In this document: piece by piece, positions 16,264 to 24,620 of the stretch
How positions within the stretch are numbered: the first letter of the stretch is position 1
Layout: every line of letters starts with the position of its first letter
NCBI GenBank assembly: GCA_964653435.1
Contig: CAZZFA010000012.1
Span: 9,367-73,366, forward strand
Length of the DNA: 64,000 nucleotides
Reading direction: 5' to 3'
DNA from: CAZMVY01 sp964653435
GTDB taxonomy: Bacteria; Planctomycetota; Phycisphaerae; UBA1845; PWPN01
Notes under the pieces: generated by a model
What the model saw: the letters and a program-made list of their open reading frames with translations, nothing else
Told to the model about the DNA's origin: nothing
Database searches by the model: none
Made by a program: the position numbers and the translations under genes

Positions 16264-17868
16264 ATGAGTGAGACAACCGGGACGATCGAGGCGGACGACA
16301 TTGTGCGCATCTTCGACACGACGCTGCGTGACGGCGAGCAGTCGCCGGGGGCCTCGCTGAACCACGCCGAGAAGATCGAGATCGCGCGGCAACTGCAGCG
16401 GCTGAACGTGGACATCATCGAGGCCGGCTTTCCGATCACGTCGCCGGACGACTTTGACGCCGTTCGGGCGATCGCCTCGGAGATCGACGGATGCACGATC
16501 GCGGCGCTGGCGCGATGCGTCGAGAAGGACATCGTCCGGGCGGCCGAGGCCGTCCGCGACGCGAAATCGCCGCGGATTCACGTATTCTGCGCGACCTCGA
16601 AGATCCACCGTCAATACAAGCTCAAACGCGCACAGGCGGAGATCGTCAAGCTCAGCGTGGACGGCGTGAAGCTCGCCAGAAGCTTCGTGAACGACGTCGA
16701 GTTCTCGCCGGAGGACGCCTCGCGGACGGAGCCGCCGTTCCTCGCCGAGGTGGTCGAGGCCGTCATCGCCGCGGGGGCCACCACCGTGAACATCCCCGAC
16801 ACCGTCGGCTACGCGACGCCCGAGCAGTTCGGCGAGCTGATCCGCTACCTCCGCCAGCACGTGAAGAACATCGGCGAGGCGATCATCAGCGTGCACTGCC
16901 ACGACGACCTCGGCCTGGCGGTGGCCAATTCGCTCGCGGCGGTGAAGGCCGGCGCGCGGCAGATCGAATGCACGATCAACGGGCTCGGCGAGCGGGCCGG
17001 CAACTGCAGCCTCGAGGAGGTTGTGATGGCGATGCGGACGCGCCGGGATTACTACGGCTGCCGCACGCGGATCAACACGCAGCGGATCTACCCGGTCTCA
17101 CGGCTGGTGGCCTCGCTCACCGGCATCCACGTGCAGCGGAACAAGGCGATCGTCGGGGAAAACGCCTTCGCCCACGAAGCGGGCATCCATCAGCACGGGA
17201 TGCTGGCGCACCGTTCGACGTACGAGATCATGAATCCGCAGGACGTCGGGATTCCCGCGTCGAAACTGGTCCTCGGCAAGCATTCCGGGCGGCACGCCCT
17301 GCAGGACCGCCTCGAACAGCTCGGGCACCATCTGAACGAGCAGCAGCTCGATGCGGCGTTCGAGCAGTTCAAGGCCCTCGCGGACAAGAAGAAGGAGATC
17401 TTCGACGCCGATCTCGATGCCATTGTGGAGGGCCTCGTCGCCGAGAAGGACACGGCGCGGCTGTGGGAGCTCGTCAGCCTGCAGACCTCGGCGGGCACGA
17501 ACGTGATCCCGACGGCCACGGTCCGCCTGCGGAACACCGTGACCGCGCAGGAAGTGCAGGACGCCGCGACCGGGGACGGCCCCATCGACGCGGCGTTCGA
17601 ATGTATCCAGCGCCTGACCGGATTGCAGGCGACGCTGAAGGACTACGAGTTGCGGGCGCTGACCGGCGGGCGCGACGCGCAGGGCGAGGTGCACCTGGAG
17701 ATCGCGACGAACGGCAGACGGTATCGCGGCCGCGGACTCTCCACGGACATCATCGAGGCAAGCGCCCTGGCGTTCCTCCATGCGGTGAATCGGGCGCTGG
17801 CTGTCGAACCGACCCAGGCGGCGAAGCCCCCGAAGACCGCCAAGAAAGAAACGGACGCGACGAAGTGA
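16264..17868 (+). CDS. leuA: 2-isopropylmalate synthase
   Basis: A 534-residue enzyme that condenses acetyl-CoA with 2-ketoisovalerate, the first step of leucine synthesis. The signature FDTTLRDGEQSPG is at residues 17-29, and the metal site SVHCHDDLGLAV is near residue 210 with 'GLGERAGNC' after it. Residues from about 390 to the end carry the C-terminal regulatory domain that binds leucine. The start at 16264 has AGGAG eight bases upstream; a longer frame would run through the attenuator. The long form with the leucine-binding domain implies feedback inhibition as well as attenuation. The stop overlaps the next gene's ATG (ATGA). Confidence 0.95.
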   Translation: MSETTGTIEADDIVRIFDTTLRDGEQSPGASLNHAEKIEIARQLQRLNVDIIEAGFPITSPDDFDAVRAIASEIDGCTIAALARCVEKDIVRAAEAVRDAKSPRIHVFCATSKIHRQYKLKRAQAEIVKLSVDGVKLARSFVNDVEFSPEDASRTEPPFLAEVVEAVIAAGATTVNIPDTVGYATPEQFGELIRYLRQHVKNIGEAIISVHCHDDLGLAVANSLAAVKAGARQIECTINGLGERAGNCSLEEVVMAMRTRRDYYGCRTRINTQRIYPVSRLVASLTGIHVQRNKAIVGENAFAHEAGIHQHGMLAHRSTYEIMNPQDVGIPASKLVLGKHSGRHALQDRLEQLGHHLNEQQLDAAFEQFKALADKKKEIFDADLDAIVEGLVAEKDTARLWELVSLQTSAGTNVIPTATVRLRNTVTAQEVQDAATGDGPIDAAFECIQRLTGLQATLKDYELRALTGGRDAQGEVHLEIATNGRRYRGRGLSTDIIEASALAFLHAVNRALAVEPTQAAKPPKTAKKETDATK

Positions 17869-18833
17869 TGCTCCCACGCCCGGTCTTTCGGGCGACACTC
17901 GCGTGGCTTGTGTGCAGGGCCGGCATGGCGGTTCCGAACCCCCAGACATCCGCGACGCAACGATCGACCGATCCGACATTCGTCATTCCCGTCGGCGGGG
18001 TCGCGAGGCGATACCTCGTACACGCTCCGCCGGGCTGGGACGGCAGGCGTCCGCTTCCGGTGGTCGTCATGCTGCACGGCGCGGGCGGCAGCGCGTGGGG
18101 GGCAACAAAGGAGACCGGATGGACCGCGAAGGCGGATGCGGCCGCGTTTCTCGCCGTCTTTCCCGAGGCGCTGCCGCCGGACCCGTCGCGGCCCGCGCAG
18201 TTCCTGCGGAATCCGCAGGTCTGGAACGACGGCTCCGGGCGGGCGCACGCCGGGCGGCGAAACATCGACGACATCGGGTTCATCCACGCAATGCTGGACG
18301 ACCTCGCGGCTCGATTCCCGATCGATGACCGGCAGATCTTCGTAACAGGCTTCTCGAACGGGGCCTCGATGACGTTCCGCGTCGGGGCGGAGCTTTCGGA
18401 CCGCGTTGCTGCCATCGCACCCGTATCCGGGCACCTGTGGCTCCAGAGCGTGATCCTCAAACGCCCCGTGCCGATGCTCTACATCATCGGGACGGCGGAT
18501 CCGCTGAACCCCCTGGCCGGCGGCGAGATTCCGTTGCCGTGGGGAGGCGTTGACCGCAAGGCGCCGATCCGCGACTCGATCCTCCGCTGGGCGAGGGCGT
18601 CGGGGTGCCGCACGGACCCGAAGACCCTGCGCGACTCGAACGGCGTGACGATCCTCGCCTACGAATCCCCCGATCACGATACGGAGGTGCTCTTCTGCAC
18701 CGTCGAGGGTCTCGGCCACGTGTGGCCCGGCGGGAAGAGCCTCCTGCCGGAGCGGATCGTCGGCAGGAGGTCCGATCGTTTCCACGCCACCGACGCGATC
18801 TGGGAGTTCTTTCAGAAGCACGCGCGCCGATAG
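17868..18833 (+). CDS. PHB depolymerase-like esterase
   Basis: A 321-residue alpha/beta hydrolase of the poly(3-hydroxybutyrate) depolymerase / LpqC type. The oxyanion loop MLHGAGGSA is near residue 66, the nucleophile elbow GFSNGASM near residue 160 (Ser162 or so), and a C-terminal GHVWPGG supplies the His. A hydrophobic N terminus (FRATLAWLVCRAGMA) may be a weak signal peptide, consistent with a secreted enzyme. It overlaps leuA by one base (ATGA), so it is probably translated from the same mRNA and indirectly under the leucine attenuator, an odd pairing. The real substrate (polyester, feruloyl or acetyl ester) is not shown. Confidence 0.82.
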   Translation: MLPRPVFRATLAWLVCRAGMAVPNPQTSATQRSTDPTFVIPVGGVARRYLVHAPPGWDGRRPLPVVVMLHGAGGSAWGATKETGWTAKADAAAFLAVFPEALPPDPSRPAQFLRNPQVWNDGSGRAHAGRRNIDDIGFIHAMLDDLAARFPIDDRQIFVTGFSNGASMTFRVGAELSDRVAAIAPVSGHLWLQSVILKRPVPMLYIIGTADPLNPLAGGEIPLPWGGVDRKAPIRDSILRWARASGCRTDPKTLRDSNGVTILAYESPDHDTEVLFCTVEGLGHVWPGGKSLLPERIVGRRSDRFHATDAIWEFFQKHARR

Positions 18834-18971
18834 GCGACCGGCGTTCGCGGCGGCGCGTCGCCGCGGAATCAGGCGCCGACCGGTCGCCCCGGCCCCCTGG
18901 CGAAAACGCCGGCGTGCCCGTGCGGATCAAAGTCCGCGCATGCCGCCCTCGAGGCCGGATGCACGCCCCCG

Positions 18972-20078
18972 TCAGTCTTTCACAAACATGACATAGCGGG
19001 TTGCGGGCCTGTACGAGGCAAGGGCAATCGTCGCCGGCGCCCCCTCCCGCACGGAGAGCTTCACCGACCTCACGCCGCCGACCGCCGCGCCCTGCTCGTC
19101 GTAGAAATCGCAACGGATCTCCAGCGTTCTTTTCCCCTTCCGGCTGGTGAGCACAAGACGAACGCTCAGCGCTCCATTGTCCGCCCTCGCCGTGCGCTCC
19201 TGCAGGATGATCACCCGATCCGCCAGACCGGCGTTGTCGAAGTAGATGACACCGTGCTGGAGTGATGCCACCACCGATCGGCCCCGCTCGCGGGTGGCCG
19301 GCGGCGCCTTCGATCGAGTCTGCCGCGTTACCCGGGTTGCATCGCGTTGGCGGGGCGTCGCCGGCGAAAGGCTTCCCGCCGTCGGCTCCGGCAAAGCGGC
19401 ACGTTCGGCGGTTGCCGGTGCTTGCGTCATCGCATCCGTTGCAGGCGGCGCCGGCACGGGAGACCCACCGCCGCCTGTGCCCGGCTCGGCCACGAGGCCC
19501 AGCCCAACCGCTTGTCGAGCGGGGGCGGAAGCGTCGGCCGCCGGTTTCGCATCCGCGACCGCTGCCCCGGGCGCGGACGGCGGCACGGCCGCATCGTTTG
19601 AGAAAACCGTCCGCCCGCTCCGCGGATCGACGATCTCCAACCCGACGCGCGGGGATGGGTCGGACCCCCGCCTGGCCTTCGGATCCCACGTCGCCCGGGC
19701 GTCGAAGATGCCGTCCGCAGCGGCTGCGTCGTCTCCGTTGTAAGCTGGCCGAACGAATCGCAGCCGCGGGTCCGCGTGCTGATTGATGGCCTCCCCCAGC
19801 AGGCCGCCCAACTCGCTGGCCTCCCTGGCAGAGGCGCCCTGAAGCCCTACGAACGTCGGCCCGCGCACCAGCACCCGCTCGTTCGACCGCTGCGTGATCC
19901 GCCAGTGATCCAGGGCCTCCGCCAGGGCGGGGGCGACGCACTCCACCTGCCGGGTCGTGGGAACCGCGCCGGCCGTCGCCGGTACCCCGTGCGGATCGGA
20001 AGCGCCGCGTCTGCCGGAAGCACAACCGGAAAACCCGGCCGACAGAACCACGACGGCTACGCACAACGTTCGATACAT
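18972..20078 (-). CDS. Predicted lipoprotein with YcfL-like C-terminal domain
   Basis: A 368-residue protein with a lipoprotein signal (MYRTLCVAVVVLSAGFSGC, acylated Cys19). Residues 45-145 resemble LpoB-like envelope lipoproteins, with 'NERVLVRGPTFVGLQG' and 'GLLGEAINQHADPRLRF'. A long Ala/Pro-rich linker follows (about 160-260). The last 110 residues, with 'IYFDNAGLADRVIILQERTA' and 'EIRCDFYDEQGAAV', resemble the DUF1425/YcfL domain. LpoB and YcfL are neighbours in enterobacteria, so here the two modules may be fused. This is inference from weak similarity. The preceding gap (18834-18971) holds nothing recognisable. Confidence 0.6.
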   Translation of the reverse strand: MYRTLCVAVVVLSAGFSGCASGRRGASDPHGVPATAGAVPTTRQVECVAPALAEALDHWRITQRSNERVLVRGPTFVGLQGASAREASELGGLLGEAINQHADPRLRFVRPAYNGDDAAAADGIFDARATWDPKARRGSDPSPRVGLEIVDPRSGRTVFSNDAAVPPSAPGAAVADAKPAADASAPARQAVGLGLVAEPGTGGGGSPVPAPPATDAMTQAPATAERAALPEPTAGSLSPATPRQRDATRVTRQTRSKAPPATRERGRSVVASLQHGVIYFDNAGLADRVIILQERTARADNGALSVRLVLTSRKGKRTLEIRCDFYDEQGAAVGGVRSVKLSVREGAPATIALASYRPATRYVMFVKD

Positions 20079-20256
20079 TCCGTCATTTTCCCCCCGGCGG
20101 CGCGGCCTCGCAAGATGACTCGCGGTGCCGAGACAACCCGGCCGGACACGCCGTTGCATACTCGTCGGCCTCACCCGGCAAACACACACGACGGCTCCGC
20201 GGGCGTGCAGAACTTGCCGCCGCGTATCGGTTGAAACGGGAGAACGGAACGCCGCG

Positions 20257-21693
20257 CTACGGCTGTCTCGCCACCGGGCGGCTCGTAAGCTTCGGCAGCA
20301 CGGTAACGGTCTCGCCGACGCGAAGCTCCCGATCGTCCGGCGTGATGACCAGGGCCTCGAGCCGATGCTCACCGACGTCGCGCATCACCGCGTATCCGCT
20401 CATCGCGGTGCTGATGGGCTTGCCGTTGTCCGTCCACAGGACGCTGCACCCCTTGCGAATCGCCTCCGGAAGCTCGACCCGGTAGCTGATCCACAGCGGA
20501 GTCACGCCGACCGTCGTGCTCAGGCGCACCTGGGCCGTGCTCGTCTCGGCACTGTTTGACGACCGAAGCGGCACGGACCGCGGAGGCGTACGCCGCGGCG
20601 CCGGCGGTACCGGCTTATACGTCGGGGCGTACTTCTGCGGCGGCGGACCGCCGTTCAGCACGGGCGGCGGCGGCACGGGGGCCGCAGCGCGAGGATTCGC
20701 CATCGCCAGTTCCGTCGCGCGGGCAGGCTCTCTCGCCGGCCGCGTGGTGGGGAAGATCGCGTTCGTGCCGGATCGAGGCTGAATCCGTTCGGCCACGACG
20801 GGCGCCCTCGCCGGAGTCCGCGCCTCCGGAATGCGAGCCGGCTTCGGCGGCGCCGGGCTGGCTGGCCCCTCCGGCATCACGTCGTGCATCACCAGCGATC
20901 CGAGCGGCGGCGGGGTACGCGGCTCGACACCGATCACCTCCGCGAAGTAGGCCGCCGCCGTCTGAGGCGTCCGCTCATGACCAAGACCGCTGACGTACTT
21001 GGCCGTCACGTCGAAGCGATGCTGGCGATACCACGCCACGGCCTCCGTGGATTCCTCCCGGCAGATCGCGAAGTCGTGCTCGCCGAAGAAGATCCCAACC
21101 TTCATGTCGCGATACTTCGGCACCTGCCGAGGATCGAGCATCTCCGCCGAGAAGTTCGACTGCCGCACGGCAATGCACGAGAACCGCTCCGGATGACGGT
21201 TCACGATGTAGTGGGCGAGGTAGCCCCCTGAAGAAAAGCTCGTCGCCAGAACGCGCGTCGGGTCGGCCTGCGTGCGCCGACAGACGTCATCCATGATCGC
21301 AAGAATCGCCTGTTCGTCCCGCCGGACGGAGGGCCGATCCGCCGTCTTCAGCGGCGGAACCGTCACGAGCGTATCGCACGTCATCAACTCCGGGGCGCAG
21401 ACGATGAAGCCGTACCGGTCCGCCTCCTCCTGCCACTCACGAACCTGCGGGTTGGCGTCGTCATAGGGGCGCAACCCGTGGAATGTCATCACGAGCGGCC
21501 AACGCCCGCCCCCGGGCTTCTGGCCGTTCTGCCGGACGTAGTCGCTGGGCAGATAGAGATAGTATCTGGCCTTGGTGGTGTCTTCCGTAAGGTACAGAAT
21601 CTTCCCGTTGCCGGGCCGCTGCGGCACCGCGCAGCCCGCCATGGCGCATCCGGCCGCCACCGCGAACAAGGCAAGCCACTTACTGCCTTCCAT
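20257..21693 (-). CDS. Secreted alpha/beta hydrolase lipoprotein
   Basis: A 478-residue protein from the ATG at 21693 (GGGGA eight bases upstream; an ATG three codons earlier is possible). The N terminus is a lipoprotein signal ending AGCAMAGC (Cys21). Residues 30-270 form an alpha/beta hydrolase: MTFHGLRPYDD (oxyanion loop), ATSFSSGGYLAHYIV (nucleophile elbow) and 'GIFFGEHDF' (acid), with 'SGLGHERTP' for the His. The elbow reads S-F-S-S-G rather than G-x-S-x-G, an unusual first residue. A Pro-rich linker leads to a C-terminal beta-rich domain of about 100 residues. It lies 178 bases upstream of the other lipoprotein on the same strand. Confidence 0.68.
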   Translation of the reverse strand: MEGSKWLALFAVAAGCAMAGCAVPQRPGNGKILYLTEDTTKARYYLYLPSDYVRQNGQKPGGGRWPLVMTFHGLRPYDDANPQVREWQEEADRYGFIVCAPELMTCDTLVTVPPLKTADRPSVRRDEQAILAIMDDVCRRTQADPTRVLATSFSSGGYLAHYIVNRHPERFSCIAVRQSNFSAEMLDPRQVPKYRDMKVGIFFGEHDFAICREESTEAVAWYRQHRFDVTAKYVSGLGHERTPQTAAAYFAEVIGVEPRTPPPLGSLVMHDVMPEGPASPAPPKPARIPEARTPARAPVVAERIQPRSGTNAIFPTTRPAREPARATELAMANPRAAAPVPPPPVLNGGPPPQKYAPTYKPVPPAPRRTPPRSVPLRSSNSAETSTAQVRLSTTVGVTPLWISYRVELPEAIRKGCSVLWTDNGKPISTAMSGYAVMRDVGEHRLEALVITPDDRELRVGETVTVLPKLTSRPVARQP

Positions 21694-22516
21694 GACACGC
21701 ATCCCCGCGTTCACACTCCTGACCGGAGCAAGCCCGGAACAACCCGCCGGGCGCCCAAACCCCGCACGATCCTGCGTGGGCATCGGCCCAGCACAACTCA
21801 CTACGCCGCCAATATCCGCCTGGTTTTCTCGACACCGGAACGCGCTCAGCCAGGCCGTGATGTCGCTCACCCCCCTCACCCCGCCAACCCCTGACCGCCC
21901 GGCTATCGGCTGTCTTTCCAGGTTCCCAGCAGGTACGCCGCCAAGCTCCGCGCGCAACAGGCAAACTGCGGCTCACCATTGTACCGGCTCCGCGGCGAAG
22001 CTCCAAACGGTCGTGCTGGACGGCAAAGGTCCGATAACAGTCTCCGACCATCCCCCTCCTGAACAGGCCGTCGCCTCGCCCGCCAGTCTATTGCATCGGC
22101 TGGAACCCGGCTGATCCGCCCGTGAATCCAGGCGCATCCCGTTGTTTTCTTACCTGCCTGCGCCGCCCGCGGAGGGTTCCGGTTCAGGCAACGTGTCGCG
22201 CAGGCATCGCCGGTTCAATGACTGACTCGGCATCCTCCCGGCGTCGGATGTCCTCATGCCCGGAAGAAACGAGATACGATCGAACCGCCCCCGGCGGCGA
22301 ACACTCCTCGTGAGCCAGAGGCGCACCTGCCGCGTTGCTCAGATATCAACGCGAATGGAATCTGCGATTCTTGCGATCGTAGCAGACGGCCGTGGTTCCG
22401 AACATCCTCGCACGCGACGCTCATAGCTTGAACGAACACGTCGTCGCGGACGCGACGCAAGCCCACGGGGCAGCGCGTCCGCCGGCCCTGGAAAGGGCCG
22501 CCACGCCCGAAGGCGC
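21694..22516. other. Gene-free stretch
   Basis: About 820 bases between the glycosyltransferase and the hydrolase genes, both read leftward. No protein-like frame, tRNA or clear terminator was found. Open frames here have basic, low-information translations. Confidence 0.4.
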
Positions 22517-24436
22517 CTACGGTTTCCCGGGCACGTTCGACACAACCACCCAGTTCTTGCCTGCTCGCTCCGCCTCGCTGCCGACGGTAGCAATGACATG
22601 GCTTCCGTGCGACATGAAGCTCTTGAGCTGATCGTAGTGCCTCCGTTCAAGCACGAGATAGACAGGCTCCGCGGACCCAAGAAGGGAGTTCGCACGCTCC
22701 AGTGTAAGCTCCTGCAACTCCTGCTGCCTGCCGGTTCGATCCACCATCCGGTTGACGATCTCTTCCGGGGTCACCATGTAGGTAGTGTTGCGGTTGAAGT
22801 AGAAGCTCAATCGGGCATCGGGCCGTCGGTCGGCCCACAACACCCTGGCCGTCGCGGGCACTGGTACGGCGTCGAGCGCCCGGGCCAGGGCGGCCACCTT
22901 GTTCGCTTCGACGATGGTGTTGAGCGCGGGTGCGCACGCGTACCAGACGGCGTGGAAGGAGACGATGCTCGCGCAGGCCAGGATCCCCAGGGCCGCCCAG
23001 CCGCGCCCGCGTATGAAGGCGACGCCGGCAAGCAGGATCGCGACTATCGCGCCACCGGCGATCACCGTAGATCGCCACGCGATCAGGGGGAAGCGCTTCT
23101 CCAGCCACAGGTGGCCGGCGATCAGTAGTACTACCCCGCCGAGCGCCAACAAGCCCCACACCGTCCACGCGAACCGGCGTTCGTCGGGTCCGACCAGTCT
23201 CCGGCGAGAGGATTCTCTCCCGAACGTCAACACCAGCGGACCTTCCCGCACGGTTCGAGCAAAGAAACGATCGGCCACCACAGCCATGAGCAGGATAAGC
23301 CCTGGAACCGCGGGCAGGATGTAATACGGCTTCTTGAACTCCATCAGCGACATCGCACCGACCGCCACCACAACCCACACCGCCCCGTAAACGAGACCCC
23401 GCCGATGCCGTGCATACCCCTTCATCCACGGCGCAGCCAACGCCTCAGGAATGAGAAACAACCAGGGTACCGTCAGACCAACGACCAGGGGGAGGTAGTA
23501 CAGCGGGCCTCGCACCCGGGTGTCCTCGTAGTTGCCTTGCGCCCGCTGCCAGTACTGCCAGTTCCAGAGATTCCACGCATGTGGATACCTCTCCGCCACC
23601 TTCAACATCCACGGAATGAAGACCGCCGCGAACAGGATCAGCCCGGGCAGGAGCCACAGCCGCGTGAACGCCTGGATCGTCCGCGGGAAAAGGTCGCGCA
23701 CGAACAGCACCGCCGCCTCTCGCCACGCACCGGGGCCCTTGCGAGCGAGGAACCGCAGCGGGCGCTGGGTATACCACCACACAGCCAGCGGGAACGCGGT
23801 GACGGCGATCGGCGCGGGGCCTTTGGCGAGCATGGCGAAACCCAGCGCGAGGTAGAAGAGCATCGCGTGCAGGAACCGGACCCGCGGCTCACGCGTCATC
23901 GCCGCGTACCAGAAATGCACGCAGGCCCACGTGCAGCACATCGTAAGGAGCATTTCCGCCGTCGCGTTTGCCCCGTACAGGAGAAAGGCGAGGCTCGATC
24001 CGGCGATCGCCGCTGTGACGATCCCGATCCGCCGGCCGAACATCGACGCCGCCAGCCGCCAGAGCAACAGCACCGTCACGAACGACGACAGCGCCGTCGG
24101 AAGCCGCGCCGCCAGGGTGCCGACGGGCAGACCCGTGCCCGCATCGTTCGGCAGCACGTACGAGGCGGCGGCGATAAGCCAGTACGGCAGCGGAGGCTTC
24201 CTGAACCAGGGCGTGCCCAGATAATCCGGCACCACCCAGTCGCCGGACAGGCGCATGGTGCGCGCACACAAGGCCACAATCGCCTCGTGGTCGCCCAGCT
24301 CCGGACCGCCGAAGACCGCCCCCACCGTGCCGCTCGCCACGAGCAACACCACCGCGAGGACACACATGCGCGAGGCCGGCCGGCTCTCGCGCAAAGGTGC
24401 TCCGCACCGCTCCACGCGCGCACTCTCATCTGCCAT
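22517..24436 (-). CDS. ArnT/PMT-like membrane glycosyltransferase
   Basis: A 639-residue polytopic membrane protein of the GT-C type (dolichyl-phosphate-mannose/ArnT superfamily). A first membrane helix at residues 25-45 is followed by the catalytic loop containing PELGDHEAIVALCARTM, where the acidic pair of GT-C enzymes is expected, and 'GTPWFRKPPLPYWLIA'. About ten further hydrophobic segments follow to residue 480, then a soluble domain of about 150 residues. These enzymes move a sugar from a lipid carrier to lipid A or glycoprotein on the outer face of the inner membrane. Acceptor and sugar are unknown. It has no glycan gene cluster around it. Confidence 0.85.
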   Translation of the reverse strand: MADESARVERCGAPLRESRPASRMCVLAVVLLVASGTVGAVFGGPELGDHEAIVALCARTMRLSGDWVVPDYLGTPWFRKPPLPYWLIAAASYVLPNDAGTGLPVGTLAARLPTALSSFVTVLLLWRLAASMFGRRIGIVTAAIAGSSLAFLLYGANATAEMLLTMCCTWACVHFWYAAMTREPRVRFLHAMLFYLALGFAMLAKGPAPIAVTAFPLAVWWYTQRPLRFLARKGPGAWREAAVLFVRDLFPRTIQAFTRLWLLPGLILFAAVFIPWMLKVAERYPHAWNLWNWQYWQRAQGNYEDTRVRGPLYYLPLVVGLTVPWLFLIPEALAAPWMKGYARHRRGLVYGAVWVVVAVGAMSLMEFKKPYYILPAVPGLILLMAVVADRFFARTVREGPLVLTFGRESSRRRLVGPDERRFAWTVWGLLALGGVVLLIAGHLWLEKRFPLIAWRSTVIAGGAIVAILLAGVAFIRGRGWAALGILACASIVSFHAVWYACAPALNTIVEANKVAALARALDAVPVPATARVLWADRRPDARLSFYFNRNTTYMVTPEEIVNRMVDRTGRQQELQELTLERANSLLGSAEPVYLVLERRHYDQLKSFMSHGSHVIATVGSEAERAGKNWVVVSNVPGKP

Positions 24437-24620
24437 AAGCCGAACTCCTCACGACCGGCGTCATAGCCGCCGTCGGATCATCATGCACTCCGGCGATACA
24501 CAGCCCGCGGGCACGCGTTGCGCCCGCCCGACCGGGACCCGACGGCGGTCGTCCTTCGCACCCCCGCTGTTCGGGTTGTTCGTGCCGACGCCCGGGTGGG
24601 GAGGACCCGCGACGGTACGT

